NCBI GenBank assembly: GCA_045617525.1
Contig: JAZLIT010000122.1
Location: 1-30,670 of the forward strand
DNA: 30,670 bases
Direction of reading: 5' to 3'
From: JAZLIT01 sp045617525
Lineage (GTDB): Bacteria; Bacillota; Bacilli; Bacillales_A; Planococcaceae
A model generated the notes under the pieces. The model saw only the letters and a list, made by a program, of their open reading frames with translations. It was not told the origin of the DNA and ran no database searches. The translations under genes and the position numbers were made by a program. Shown here piece by piece: positions 16,152-23,534 of this stretch. Position 1 is the stretch's first letter. The number at the start of each line of letters is the position of its first letter.

Positions 16152-17249
16152 ATGGATGATCGCTTTAAGTCAGAAGAAAGTGCGTTGTTTGTCATGGAAG
16201 GTGTAAAAGGTGGACATGATGGCATGAATGCCTCCGCAGCCAAGAAATTTCGTAAAAAAACACAGCTGCCTTTAGACTATAAGCAATTTGCCAGCGATGT
16301 ACGTTCGGGTAATCGTACCGCGCTTTCAAAGGCGATAACATTAATCGAAAGTGCAAATAGTGTGCACAAGGAGCAGGCACAGCGTCTGCTGCAAGAACTC
16401 CTACCAGATACGGGGAAAAGTATCCGAATCGGCATTACAGGAGTACCTGGCGCTGGGAAAAGTACTTTTATAGAAGCATTTGGTACACTGCTTTGTGAGC
16501 TCGGAAAAAAGGTGGCAGTCCTTGCGATTGACCCAAGTTCAAGCTTGTCAGGCGGCAGTATTTTAGGTGATAAGACGCGGATGGAGCAGCTTGTGCGTGA
16601 GCCAAATGCTTATGTGCGACCATCGCCAAGTGCGGGTACGCTTGGCGGTGTGCATAAAAAATCACGTGAAACGATGCTACTTTGCGAGGCGGCGGGCTTT
16701 GATGTGCTTCTAATTGAAACGGTCGGCGTTGGGCAAAGTGAAACGTATGTGCGCGGCATGGTTGATTTCTTCTTATTGCTTGTATTAACAGGAGCAGGTG
16801 ATGAGCTTCAAGGCATGAAAAAGGGCATTATGGAGCTAGCCGATGCGATTGTCGTGCATAAAGCAGACGGGGAAAATCAACAATTAGCACGCAAAACGAA
16901 GCAGGAATACAAGCAAATGCTGCATTTCTTAAGGCCCTCAACTCCAGGCTGGATAAGTGATTCATTAACTGTATCGTCCTATGAAAAAACAGGCTTGGAT
17001 GAGGTTTGGGAGATGCTCGTGAAATTCCAGCAGCAAACGACAGCTTCAGGTGTTTTTGAAGGACGTAGACAGGCGCAAACGAAAGAATGGTTCCATTCGA
17101 TGATTACGGATCGATTGATTGATACGTTTTACGGGGATCCGGCGCGAAAACAGCAAATTGCCAGTTTAGAACAGCAAATTTTGCAAGGAGAATTGACGGT
17201 TTCTCAAGGTATTGTGAATGTATTTTCAGATGAGCCAAAACCGCAGTAA
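16152..17249 (+). CDS. meaB: Methylmalonyl-CoA mutase GTPase chaperone (MeaB/ArgK family)
   Basis: A 365-residue G3E-type GTPase that protects and reactivates methylmalonyl-CoA mutase by gating adenosylcobalamin loading. Walker A is GVPGAGKS (97-104). AIDPSSSLSGGSILGDKTRM and IETVGVGQSE are the switch and Walker B regions. The guanine-specificity motif, normally NKAD, reads HKAD here (residues 236-239, CAT at 16857-16859). The protein carries an N-terminal extension of about 40 residues before the usual start of similarity. The ATG at 16152 is chosen because GAGGAAGAGG, inside the mutB end, precedes it. No terminator is obvious after it, and the brxB promoter follows at once. Confidence 0.9.
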   Translation: MDDRFKSEESALFVMEGVKGGHDGMNASAAKKFRKKTQLPLDYKQFASDVRSGNRTALSKAITLIESANSVHKEQAQRLLQELLPDTGKSIRIGITGVPGAGKSTFIEAFGTLLCELGKKVAVLAIDPSSSLSGGSILGDKTRMEQLVREPNAYVRPSPSAGTLGGVHKKSRETMLLCEAAGFDVLLIETVGVGQSETYVRGMVDFFLLLVLTGAGDELQGMKKGIMELADAIVVHKADGENQQLARKTKQEYKQMLHFLRPSTPGWISDSLTVSSYEKTGLDEVWEMLVKFQQQTTASGVFEGRRQAQTKEWFHSMITDRLIDTFYGDPARKQQIASLEQQILQGELTVSQGIVNVFSDEPKPQ

Positions 17250-17267
17250 TCCTAGAAAAACTGTTCT

Positions 17268-17296
17268 TTGCAGTTATGAAAATCAACTGTTATGAT
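17268..17296 (+). promoter_or_regulatory. Sigma-A promoter of brxB
   Basis: TTGCAG (17268-17273), a 17-bp spacer and TATGAT (17291-17296), about 30 bp before the brxB start. Four or more bases match each consensus hexamer. Confidence 0.65.
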
Positions 17297-17327
17297 AGAG
17301 GGGTACTTTTGAAAGGAGCGAATCGTT

Positions 17328-17768
17328 ATGAATATGGACTACGATTTATTTATGCAACAAATTACAACAACTGCACGTGCAGAAATGGAAGCAGCAGGTT
17401 ATGAGCAGCTTCGCACACCAGAGGATGTTGAAGCGGCAATTGAACGCAAAGGAACAACTTTATTTATGGTGAATTCTGTATGTGGTTGTGCAGGCGGTAT
17501 TGCACGTCCAGCAGCAGCGGCAGCCGTTCATTATGACAAGCGCCCTGATTACTTAGTAACAGTATTTGCAGGTCAAGATAAAGAAGCAACTGCAGCAGCA
17601 CGTCACTTCTTTGGTGAGGACCACATACCATCTTCTCCTTCATTCGTGTTAATGAAAGACGGACAAGTTATTGGAGAAGTAGGTCGCTATGAAATTGAAG
17701 GGCATGACCCAATGAGCGTAGTTGCAAATCTTCAAGGTAATTTTGAAGTGTTCTGCGAAGAAGTTTAA
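17328..17768 (+). CDS. brxB: Bacilliredoxin BrxA/BrxB family (YqiW-like)
   Basis: A 146-residue thioredoxin-like protein that removes bacillithiol from S-bacillithiolated proteins. The family CGC active site is at C52-G53-C54 (NSVCGCAGG), followed by the PAAAAAV stretch and the conserved SPSFVLMKDG. BrxB (YqiW) rather than BrxA (YphP) is inferred from position: yqiW lies between the bkd and yqjA genes in B. subtilis. The AAAGGAG site lies about 9 bp before the ATG. It has its own promoter and terminator, so it appears monocistronic. The MNMDYDLFM start is typical of the family. Confidence 0.92.
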   Translation: MNMDYDLFMQQITTTARAEMEAAGYEQLRTPEDVEAAIERKGTTLFMVNSVCGCAGGIARPAAAAAVHYDKRPDYLVTVFAGQDKEATAAARHFFGEDHIPSSPSFVLMKDGQVIGEVGRYEIEGHDPMSVVANLQGNFEVFCEEV

Positions 17769-17784
17769 CAGTGAGTTTTAAGTG

Positions 17785-17816
17785 GCAGTCCTTAAATGAT
17801 TGAGTTTAAGGACTGC
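17785..17816 (+). terminator. Hairpin after brxB
   Basis: GCAGTCCTTAAA (17785-17796) pairs perfectly with TTTAAGGACTGC (17805-17816). The following tract (GCTTCCTTAAAAT) is T-poor, so termination may be incomplete. Confidence 0.7.
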
Positions 17817-17851
17817 GCTTCCTTAAAATACTAGTGGGAGTGAAGCCTGAT

Positions 17852-18832
17852 ATGAAAAAATTTTCAATCGGTTTTCGGACGCTTAAAACAGCAGTTGGTG
17901 CTTCTACTGCGATAGCAATCGCTCAATTTTTCGATTTACAATTTTACGCAGCAGCCGGAATTTTAACAATTCTCTCGATTCAAACAACGAAAAAGAAATC
18001 AGTGTATGCGGTATATTCACGCATAGTTGCTTCTTTAATTGGTCTGGCCATTGCGTTTCTATTTTTTGAAACGTTTAGCTATAGTCCGGTTGTTTTAATA
18101 ATCATATTATTACTTTTTATACCGATTATTGTTTCGTTGAATGTAGCGGAAGGGTTTGTTTCGAGCGCTGTCATTATGATGCATATCTATACGACGGCAA
18201 ATTTTACATTTGCCCTTTTAATAAATGAGCTTGGCTTAATGCTTATTGGCTTTGGTATGGGTTTGGCAGTAAATATGTATATGCCGGATATTTCAAAGAA
18301 ATTAAATACGTATCGGATTCGGATTGAGGCCCTTTACCAATCGATATTTTCTGAAATCGCAAAATATTTAAGAAATGGCGATACGCTATGGGATGGGAAA
18401 GAGCTTATTGAAGCAATCGGAATTTTGAATAAAGCGAAGGCGTTAGCGTTCCAAGATGTTGAAAATCACTTAACCCGTAAAGATAACATTTATTATCTTT
18501 ACTTCGATATGCGTGAGAAACAGCTTGATATCATTGAGCGCGTTTTACCGCAAATAACAGCATTACCAGTCATTACAGAGCAGTCTGCACTAGTTGCTGA
18601 ATTTTTAGAGGATTTAAGCGAACATGTTCATTCTGGCAATACAGCAAAACGTTACAGAGAAAAACTCGATCAAGTTAAAGCTGATTTTGCAGAGATGCCA
18701 TTGCCGGGTGACCATCAAACTTTTTTAGCAATGGCGGCACTTTATCAATTTATAGAGGAAATGGATGCATACTTAGCGATAAAGCAATCTTTTAAAGGCT
18801 TACAGATTAGGGAAGTGGACCTTAAGGATTAG
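17852..18832 (+). CDS. yqjA: Aromatic acid exporter family protein (YqjA-like)
   Basis: A 326-residue membrane protein of the ArAE_1/DUF939 type. The N-terminal half has about five or six hydrophobic segments between residues 10 and 150, including AIAIAQFFDLQFYAAAGI and VVLIIILLLFIPIIVSL. The C-terminal half is a soluble helical ArAE_1_C-like domain with ENHLTRKDNIYYLYFDMREK. The family is annotated as a putative aromatic acid exporter, but the substrate of YqjA is unknown. The ATG at 17852 (MKKFSIGFRTLKTAVG) matches the known start; GGGAGTGAAG precedes it, and a GTG six codons earlier is less likely. Confidence 0.85.
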   Translation: MKKFSIGFRTLKTAVGASTAIAIAQFFDLQFYAAAGILTILSIQTTKKKSVYAVYSRIVASLIGLAIAFLFFETFSYSPVVLIIILLLFIPIIVSLNVAEGFVSSAVIMMHIYTTANFTFALLINELGLMLIGFGMGLAVNMYMPDISKKLNTYRIRIEALYQSIFSEIAKYLRNGDTLWDGKELIEAIGILNKAKALAFQDVENHLTRKDNIYYLYFDMREKQLDIIERVLPQITALPVITEQSALVAEFLEDLSEHVHSGNTAKRYREKLDQVKADFAEMPLPGDHQTFLAMAALYQFIEEMDAYLAIKQSFKGLQIREVDLKD

Positions 18833-18835
18833 GGC

Positions 18836-18865
18836 AAAAAAAGGGGATGCGAAATATTCGCACCC
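18836..18865 (-). terminator. Terminator of the prli42-like gene (serves both strands)
   Basis: GGGATGCGAA (18844-18853) pairs with TTCGCACCC (18857-18865) with one wobble. On the minus strand the hairpin is followed by seven T (complement of 18836-18842). It sits between the convergent yqjA and minus-strand mini-gene. Confidence 0.85.
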
Positions 18866-18871
18866 AACCTT

Positions 18872-18967
18872 TTAACCGATCATTGAAACGCCCATTGCAA
18901 TTGTTGAAATTAACATAATTACAACCATTGAATAAACTACAGCTTTTTGGAATTTTTTATTGCCCAT
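18872..18967 (-). CDS. prli42: Stressosome-associated mini-protein Prli42-like (DUF4044)
   Basis: A 31-residue protein reading MGNKKFQKAVVYSMVVIM and then LISTIAMGVSMIG: a basic N-terminus followed by one membrane helix. Size, the NKK-V-V-Y-M pattern and the C-terminal V-S-hydrophobic end match the Prli42/DUF4044 family. Listeria Prli42 tethers the stressosome to the membrane, upstream of sigma-B signalling. It is preceded by AAGGGAG 7-9 bp before the ATG and followed by a strong terminator, so it is a complete gene. Its upstream region (18970-19070) is shared with mce; I see no clear promoter. Confidence 0.75.
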   Translation of the reverse strand: MGNKKFQKAVVYSMVVIMLISTIAMGVSMIG

Positions 18968-19076
18968 TTTGTATCGCTCCCTTTTGTTCACTATAAATAG
19001 TTTATCAAATCTGAAAAATATCTCAAGTACTACCGACGAAAAAGGATAAGTTCATTTCTAAGGAGCGTTTATAATA

Positions 19077-19487
19077 ATGGAAAAAGTAGATCATATTGGA
19101 ATTGCAGTGCAAAACATGGAAGAAAGCATTGCTTACTATACAGAAACATTAGGCCTTAAGCTTTTGAAAGTAGAAGAAGTGGAATCGCAGCAAGTTAAAG
19201 TTGCCTTTATTGATGCAGGCAATGTCAAAATTGAATTACTAGAGCCAATGAGCGAAAAAAGTACGATTCATGGCTTTATCGAAAAGCGTGGACAAGGGAT
19301 TCACCATATTGCATTTGGCGTTACAGGAATTGAGGCACGTATGCAAGAATTACGCGAAAAGGGTGTAAGACTTTTATCAGAAGGACCACTGCCTGGTGCT
19401 GGTGGCGCTCAAGTGGCGTTCCTACATCCAAAAGATTCTTACGGCGTATTATATGAACTATGTGATAAAAGTGGAAAAGGGGAATAA
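19077..19487 (+). CDS. mce: Methylmalonyl-CoA epimerase
   Basis: A 136-residue vicinal-oxygen-chelate metalloprotein that interconverts (S)- and (R)-methylmalonyl-CoA, linking propionyl-CoA carboxylation to MutAB. Two VOC modules carry metal ligands in DHIGIAV (N-terminal His), GIHHIAFGV (central His) and VLYELCD (C-terminal Glu). AAGGAG lies about 11 bp before the ATG. mmdA starts 3 bp after its stop, so the two are co-translated. This corresponds to B. subtilis yqjC, annotated there as a glyoxalase-like protein. Confidence 0.92.
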   Translation: MEKVDHIGIAVQNMEESIAYYTETLGLKLLKVEEVESQQVKVAFIDAGNVKIELLEPMSEKSTIHGFIEKRGQGIHHIAFGVTGIEARMQELREKGVRLLSEGPLPGAGGAQVAFLHPKDSYGVLYELCDKSGKGE

Positions 19488-19489
19488 AG

Positions 19490-21049
19490 ATGACGTTGAC
19501 AGTTGATATGTTCGATAAAATTAACGAACTTTATGATCGTAAAAGAATTATTGAGTTAGGTGGCGGCGACGCACGTATTGAGAAGCAGCATGAAAAAGGG
19601 AAGCTAACGGCTCGTGAACGTATCGATTTACTGTTAGACGAAGGCACTTTCTTTGAGATTAACCCATTTATAACACATCGTACAGTTGATTTTGGCATGG
19701 ACAAGCTAGAAGGCCCTGGTGATGGTGTTGTAACAGGCTTCGGGAAAATTAACGGCCGTAATGTCTACCTTTTTGCACAAGACTTTACTGTATTTGGTGG
19801 GGCACTTGGTGAAATGCATGCGAAGAAAATTGCAGCTGTTATGGATTTAGCAGCAAAAAATGGTACACCATTTATCGGGATTAATGATTCAGGTGGTGCA
19901 CGTATTCAAGAAGGCGTACTGTCACTAGATGGCTATGGTCATATTTTCTACCGTAACTCAATTTATTCAGGTGTAATCCCGCAAATTTCTGTAATTATGG
20001 GACCATGTGCAGGTGGAGCAGTCTATTCACCAGCAATAACGGACTTCATTTTAATGGTCGATAAAACATCTCAAATGTTTATTACAGGGCCAAAAGTAAT
20101 TGAAACGGTAACAGGTGAAAAGATTTCTGCAGAAGGACTTGGCGGTTCGAAAGTACATAACGCGATTTCGGGCAACGCTCATTTCCGTGCATCAGATGAA
20201 GAGGCAGCGATTGATCAAATTAAGCAGCTACTTAGCTACTTACCTCAAAATAATAAAGAAAAAGCACCGAAGCAAGCAGTTCCAGAAGGCGATAATTACC
20301 GCTCAGAACTTGTAGATGTTGTGCCAATCGACCAAACAAAATCATATGATATACGCAAAGTTGTTGACCAAGTAGTCGACGAAGGTTCATTCATGGAAGT
20401 GCAAAAAGAGTTCGCAAAAAACATCGTGGTAGGTTTCGCACGTATTGCGGGTGAATCAGTAGGACTAGTATGTAACCAACCGAAATTCTTAGCTGGAGGA
20501 CTTGATATCGACTCATCTGATAAGTTAGCACGCTTCGTGCGTACTTGTGACGCATACAACGTGCCAGTTATTACGTTTGAGGACGTTTCAGGCTTCTTCC
20601 CGGGGGTTAAACAAGAACATGGCGGAATTATACGTCATGGCGCGAAAATCCTTTATGCGTACTCAGAAGCAACGGTACCGAAAATTACGGTTATCCTTCG
20701 TAAAGCATACGGTGGTGCATATGTAGCGCTTAACTCAAAAGCAATTGGCGCGGACTTAGTATTTGCGTGGCCAAACGCTGAAATCGCGGTAATGGGTGCA
20801 GCTGGTGCGGCAAATATTATCCACGCTGGAGAAATTGCTAAATCTGCAGATCCTGAAAGCACGCGAGCAGCGAAGATTGAAGAATACAAACAAAAATTTG
20901 CTAATCCGTACGTAGCAGCATCTCGCGGTATGGTAGACGACGTAATTGACCCACGCGAAACACGTATTAAATTAATTCAAGCATTAGATATGCTATCAAC
21001 AAAAGAGGAAAGCCGTCCTTATAAAAAACACGGAAATATTCCACTATAA
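19490..21049 (+). CDS. mmdA: Acyl-CoA carboxylase carboxyltransferase chain (propionyl-CoA type, YqjD-like)
   Basis: A 519-residue biotin-dependent carboxyltransferase of the MmdA/PccB/YqjD family. N-terminal blocks are EKQHEKGKLTARERIDLLLD, GDGVVTGFG, DSGGARIQEGVLSL and MGPCAGGAVYSPAITDFI, where the Gly-Gly pairs form the oxyanion site. C-terminal blocks are DVSGFFPGVKQEHGGIIRHG and RKAYGGAYVALNSKAIGADL. It would exchange carboxyl groups between biotin and propionyl-CoA/methylmalonyl-CoA. No biotin carboxylase/BCCP chain, and no MmdB-D decarboxylase subunits, are in the window, so direction and partner are open. It follows mce in one operon, and a terminator comes after it. Confidence 0.9.
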   Translation: MTLTVDMFDKINELYDRKRIIELGGGDARIEKQHEKGKLTARERIDLLLDEGTFFEINPFITHRTVDFGMDKLEGPGDGVVTGFGKINGRNVYLFAQDFTVFGGALGEMHAKKIAAVMDLAAKNGTPFIGINDSGGARIQEGVLSLDGYGHIFYRNSIYSGVIPQISVIMGPCAGGAVYSPAITDFILMVDKTSQMFITGPKVIETVTGEKISAEGLGGSKVHNAISGNAHFRASDEEAAIDQIKQLLSYLPQNNKEKAPKQAVPEGDNYRSELVDVVPIDQTKSYDIRKVVDQVVDEGSFMEVQKEFAKNIVVGFARIAGESVGLVCNQPKFLAGGLDIDSSDKLARFVRTCDAYNVPVITFEDVSGFFPGVKQEHGGIIRHGAKILYAYSEATVPKITVILRKAYGGAYVALNSKAIGADLVFAWPNAEIAVMGAAGAANIIHAGEIAKSADPESTRAAKIEEYKQKFANPYVAASRGMVDDVIDPRETRIKLIQALDMLSTKEESRPYKKHGNIPL

Positions 21050-21061
21050 AGTTCCTTGGGA

Positions 21062-21095
21062 AACGCTACTTGGCTATAAGCTATGTGGCGTTTTT
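21062..21095 (+). terminator. Terminator of mce-mmdA
   Basis: AACGCTAC (21062-21069) pairs with GTGGCGTT (21085-21092) with one wobble, followed by TTT. The loop holds a second GGCTATAAGCTAT pairing. Confidence 0.7.
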
Positions 21096-21167
21096 CGCTG
21101 TTTAAAATTGCCCTTATGCTACAATATTGATAAGTATTAAATTTGGGAAGAAATGGAGTGGAAGTAA

Positions 21168-22190
21168 ATGAAAAGAATTTTTGTTTTACTGGCTTTAGCT
21201 ATGGCAATGGTAATACCGAATAGCGTAGGGGCAGCCTTTACGGATATCACTGAAACCACTAGTCATCATGAGAATATTAATTTACTTTTTAAACAGGGTG
21301 TCATTGATGGTTACCCAGATGGCACGTTTCGCCCGTTACAGGTCGTAACGCGAGGTGAAGCGGCCAAGCTGTTAGCTAAGGCCACGGAAAGTCACTTTCA
21401 GCTTTTAAATGATGAAGGTGGACAGAATGCTATCTTTTTCAGTGATGTGAATCCTTCTCATTTATTTTTTGAGGAAATTGGTTCACTCGCACAGCTACAT
21501 GTAATAAATGGTTATCCAGATGGTACGTTCAAACCTGAACATTCATTAACACGCGGCGAGATGGCGAAGATGATTCGTGAAATTTTTAAGCTGGATGAAG
21601 TAACAACTACCACTCCATTTAAAGATATTAACTCTAACTATTTCAAAAAAGACATTGAAGCATTATTTGCAGTAGGGATCGCAAAAGGTAAGAGTGGCAC
21701 AACATATGCACCACACCAGTTAATTACGCGTGGGGAGCTAGCTTTATTTATCGTGCGCGCACAGGAAGCTACCGCATTACCAGGGAATAAATTAGTGACG
21801 GAAATAATGGATTTCCAACTAGAGTGGTCAGCTGATTTGAAGTTAGGGGTATATGTGGTTTCAGCTAAAGAAGCAGAAGTATTCATCGAGCAACAAGCAA
21901 ATAAAAAGGTTGAGCTTGACCCAGCTAAAAAATTTGTGTTAATTGAAGAGCCATTACCTTCTTTATGTAAAAATAGGATTGTGCAAGTGAATCTTGATGG
22001 TAATCATCTCTACATCGAGAAGCAAAATGAAGCAATCCTTGGCATGGAGAAAGGCTACGGAGAGTTGATGTGTGCTTCTATGATGTCTGGGCAACTTCAT
22101 GTACTGGCAATTGATGCTAAGCAAAGTATCGAAAAAGTTACAATAAACAAGAAGCAAGTGCAGCTTAATCAACCGAGAAATGACAAATAA
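21168..22190 (+). CDS. S-layer homology (SLH) domain exported protein
   Basis: A 340-residue secreted protein. A signal peptide (KRIFVLLALAMAMVIPNSVG, probably cut after VGA or GAA) precedes three SLH modules. Their signatures are GVIDGYPDGTFRPLQVVTRG (about 45-64), HVINGYPDGTFKPEHSLTRG (about 112-131) and GIAKGKSGTTYAPHQLITRG (about 170-189). SLH triplets bind pyruvylated secondary cell-wall polymers, so the protein should sit on the cell surface. The last 130 residues match nothing I know. GGAGTGG lies about 6 bp before the ATG. The gene is absent from the B. subtilis yqj order, so it is an insertion relative to that reference. Confidence 0.88.
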   Translation: MKRIFVLLALAMAMVIPNSVGAAFTDITETTSHHENINLLFKQGVIDGYPDGTFRPLQVVTRGEAAKLLAKATESHFQLLNDEGGQNAIFFSDVNPSHLFFEEIGSLAQLHVINGYPDGTFKPEHSLTRGEMAKMIREIFKLDEVTTTTPFKDINSNYFKKDIEALFAVGIAKGKSGTTYAPHQLITRGELALFIVRAQEATALPGNKLVTEIMDFQLEWSADLKLGVYVVSAKEAEVFIEQQANKKVELDPAKKFVLIEEPLPSLCKNRIVQVNLDGNHLYIEKQNEAILGMEKGYGELMCASMMSGQLHVLAIDAKQSIEKVTINKKQVQLNQPRNDK

Positions 22191-22210
22191 CTTACCTTTA
22201 TAATGGTTTA

Positions 22211-22271
22211 GACGAGCGCGCTCTTAGCTTCCCTACCTAATTCTTTAGGGCACGGATCCAACTAACTAATT
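22211..22271 (+). repeat. Truncated copy of the structured repeat found at 30551-30670
   Basis: These 61 bases match 30610-30670 at 55 positions. Shared blocks are GACGAGCGCGCTCTTAGC, TTCCCTACCTA and the end TCCAACTAACTAATT. The 5' half of the element, with its hairpins, is missing here. The copy sits 20 bp after the SLH gene and just before a terminator. Confidence 0.88.
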
Positions 22272-22281
22272 CCAGACAATT

Positions 22282-22319
22282 AAAAAAGTAATTCGGCATT
22301 CCTGCTGAATTACTTTTTT
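22282..22319. terminator. Bidirectional terminator between SLH gene and carD-like gene
   Basis: AAAAAAGTAATTC (22282-22294) pairs perfectly with GAATTACTTTTTT (22307-22319) across a 12-nt loop. A- and T-runs on the two sides suit both convergent genes. Confidence 0.9.
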
Positions 22320-22350
22320 GGGTTGCATATGAAGCTGCGAACTGTTGCAC

Positions 22351-22851
22351 TTAAGCAGTGTCGAACACCTGGCAATTAATACGATCTGAAATTTCATTTA
22401 CCGTTAGATCCAATGAAACGGATAATTCTGTATAGAGAATCCCTTGTAAGAAGCTAAGTGATTTAGCATCTTGAATCGGTAGTTTTTTATTGTCCTGTAT
22501 ACGTAATCGTTGTCTTTGTAGTAATATTGAAATCATTTTTACCAGCTCGCTACGGTTTGCTTCATTAACGTACTTTAAATAATTTTCATTACGTTGGAAA
22601 TTTCTTTCTAAATCATCTGAATAGACTGCTTTAAATAATTCAATGATTTGAGCTGCTTCCTTTGCATCTACAATATCAATGAATTGAAGTATATCAATTT
22701 TTATAGGAACGTTTATTGTAACTTTTGGTGTTGTCAGTGGCTGCAATACATAATAATCTTTTGTTGTTTCTCCGTATGTTTTTTCAGTAATTTCGTTTAT
22801 GCGACATAAGCCATGTGTGCTATATATGATTAAATCGTCTACCTTATACAC
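22351..22851 (-). CDS. CarD/CdnL/TRCF-domain transcriptional regulator
   Basis: A 166-residue protein with an N-terminal Tudor-like RNA-polymerase-interaction domain of the CarD_CdnL_TRCF family (MYKVDDLIIYSTHGLCRINE, then DYYVLQPL and a VTINVPI strand). A helical C-terminal half follows (about 65-166). Bacillus YdeB has the same plan. Such proteins bind the RNA polymerase beta subunit and tune open-complex formation at promoters. The start is a GTG at 22851, with AGGGAG at 22864-22869. It is transcribed divergently from a MarR gene, and both share two identical palindromes. A specific target is unknown. Confidence 0.78.
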   Translation of the reverse strand: MYKVDDLIIYSTHGLCRINEITEKTYGETTKDYYVLQPLTTPKVTINVPIKIDILQFIDIVDAKEAAQIIELFKAVYSDDLERNFQRNENYLKYVNEANRSELVKMISILLQRQRLRIQDNKKLPIQDAKSLSFLQGILYTELSVSLDLTVNEISDRINCQVFDTA

Positions 22852-22880
22852 TATGTAGTCACTCCCTTTTCTGAAAAATT

Positions 22881-22895
22881 GTCAACTTAGTTGAC
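22881..22895. promoter_or_regulatory. MarR-type operator, copy 1
   Basis: GTCAACTTAGTTGAC is a perfect 7+1+7 palindrome. It lies downstream of the proposed carD-like -10, where a bound repressor would act as a roadblock. Confidence 0.8.
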
Positions 22896-22903
22896 TAACT
22901 TAT

Positions 22904-22932
22904 ATCTTACGCCTTTTTTATTGAAACGTCAA
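22904..22932 (-). promoter_or_regulatory. Promoter of the carD-like gene
   Basis: Read on the minus strand, TTGACG (22932-22927), a 17-bp spacer and TAAGAT (22909-22904). The -35 lies inside operator copy 2. Confidence 0.6.
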
Positions 22933-22942
22933 CTTAGTTGAC
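22928..22942. promoter_or_regulatory. MarR-type operator, copy 2
   Basis: A second exact copy of GTCAACTTAGTTGAC, 47 bp from the first. Its two halves overlap the -35 elements of the divergent carD-like and marR promoters, so one bound dimer could shut both. Confidence 0.82.
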
Positions 22943-22966
22943 AATGTTATTGTGGTTTTGTATAGT
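22938..22966 (+). promoter_or_regulatory. Promoter of the marR gene
   Basis: TTGACA (22938-22943), a 17-bp spacer and TATAGT (22961-22966), near consensus. The -35 overlaps operator copy 2, which predicts autorepression. Confidence 0.8.
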
Positions 22967-22996
22967 AATGTCGGTTATAGAGAGGGCGGTATAGGT

Positions 22997-23428
22997 ATGC
23001 TTACTGAGTTTAAAAATTTAGATTTAATTGAATTAATTAGCGAACGTCATTCATTACTCCGTCGCAATGTGGAACAACGTTGGAACGAAAGTAATGAATT
23101 ACATATATCAAAGTCAGAATGGTATATTATAGCGAGAATTTATGGGGATCGACGAACAATTGCGTATGTTTCTAAAAATGTTGAAATAACAAGACAAGCC
23201 ACACATAAATTAATAAAGAATATGGTGGTCAAGGGTTTAGTTGAAGTATTTGATGCGGAGCACAATAAAAAAGAGAAATGTATCAGATTAACAGAGCTAG
23301 GTAATGACTGTTATAAAGAGAATGAACAGATTAAACATCGATTAGAACAAGAATTGGCTACAATTATCGGTCAATCACAAGTAGACATGTTAAAAATATT
23401 TCTTAATTCAGATTGGCCTTTCGAATAA
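22997..23428 (+). CDS. MarR-family transcriptional regulator
   Basis: A 143-residue winged-helix protein. Helices about 10-35 form the dimer arm. SKSEWYIIARIYGDRRTIAY and ITRQATHKLIKNMVVKGLVE are the MarR HTH, and DAEHNKKEKCIRLTELGNDC is the beta-wing with its typical charged tip and LT-LG ending. It is a likely repressor whose dimer fits the 15-bp palindromes in its own promoter. One cysteine in the wing region (C93 or so) could sense oxidants, but this is speculative. The ATG at 22997 with GAGGGCGG upstream is preferred over a GTG frame extension that overlaps the promoter. The effector is unknown. Confidence 0.85.
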   Translation: MLTEFKNLDLIELISERHSLLRRNVEQRWNESNELHISKSEWYIIARIYGDRRTIAYVSKNVEITRQATHKLIKNMVVKGLVEVFDAEHNKKEKCIRLTELGNDCYKENEQIKHRLEQELATIIGQSQVDMLKIFLNSDWPFE

Positions 23429-23534
23429 AGGCCAAGAGATTAGGGGAATACATAATTTAGTGTAGAATATGTATTTTACATTAAAAAATCAGAATATTCG
23501 CTGTATAATAGAGGTGTGGAAGGGGCGAATATTT

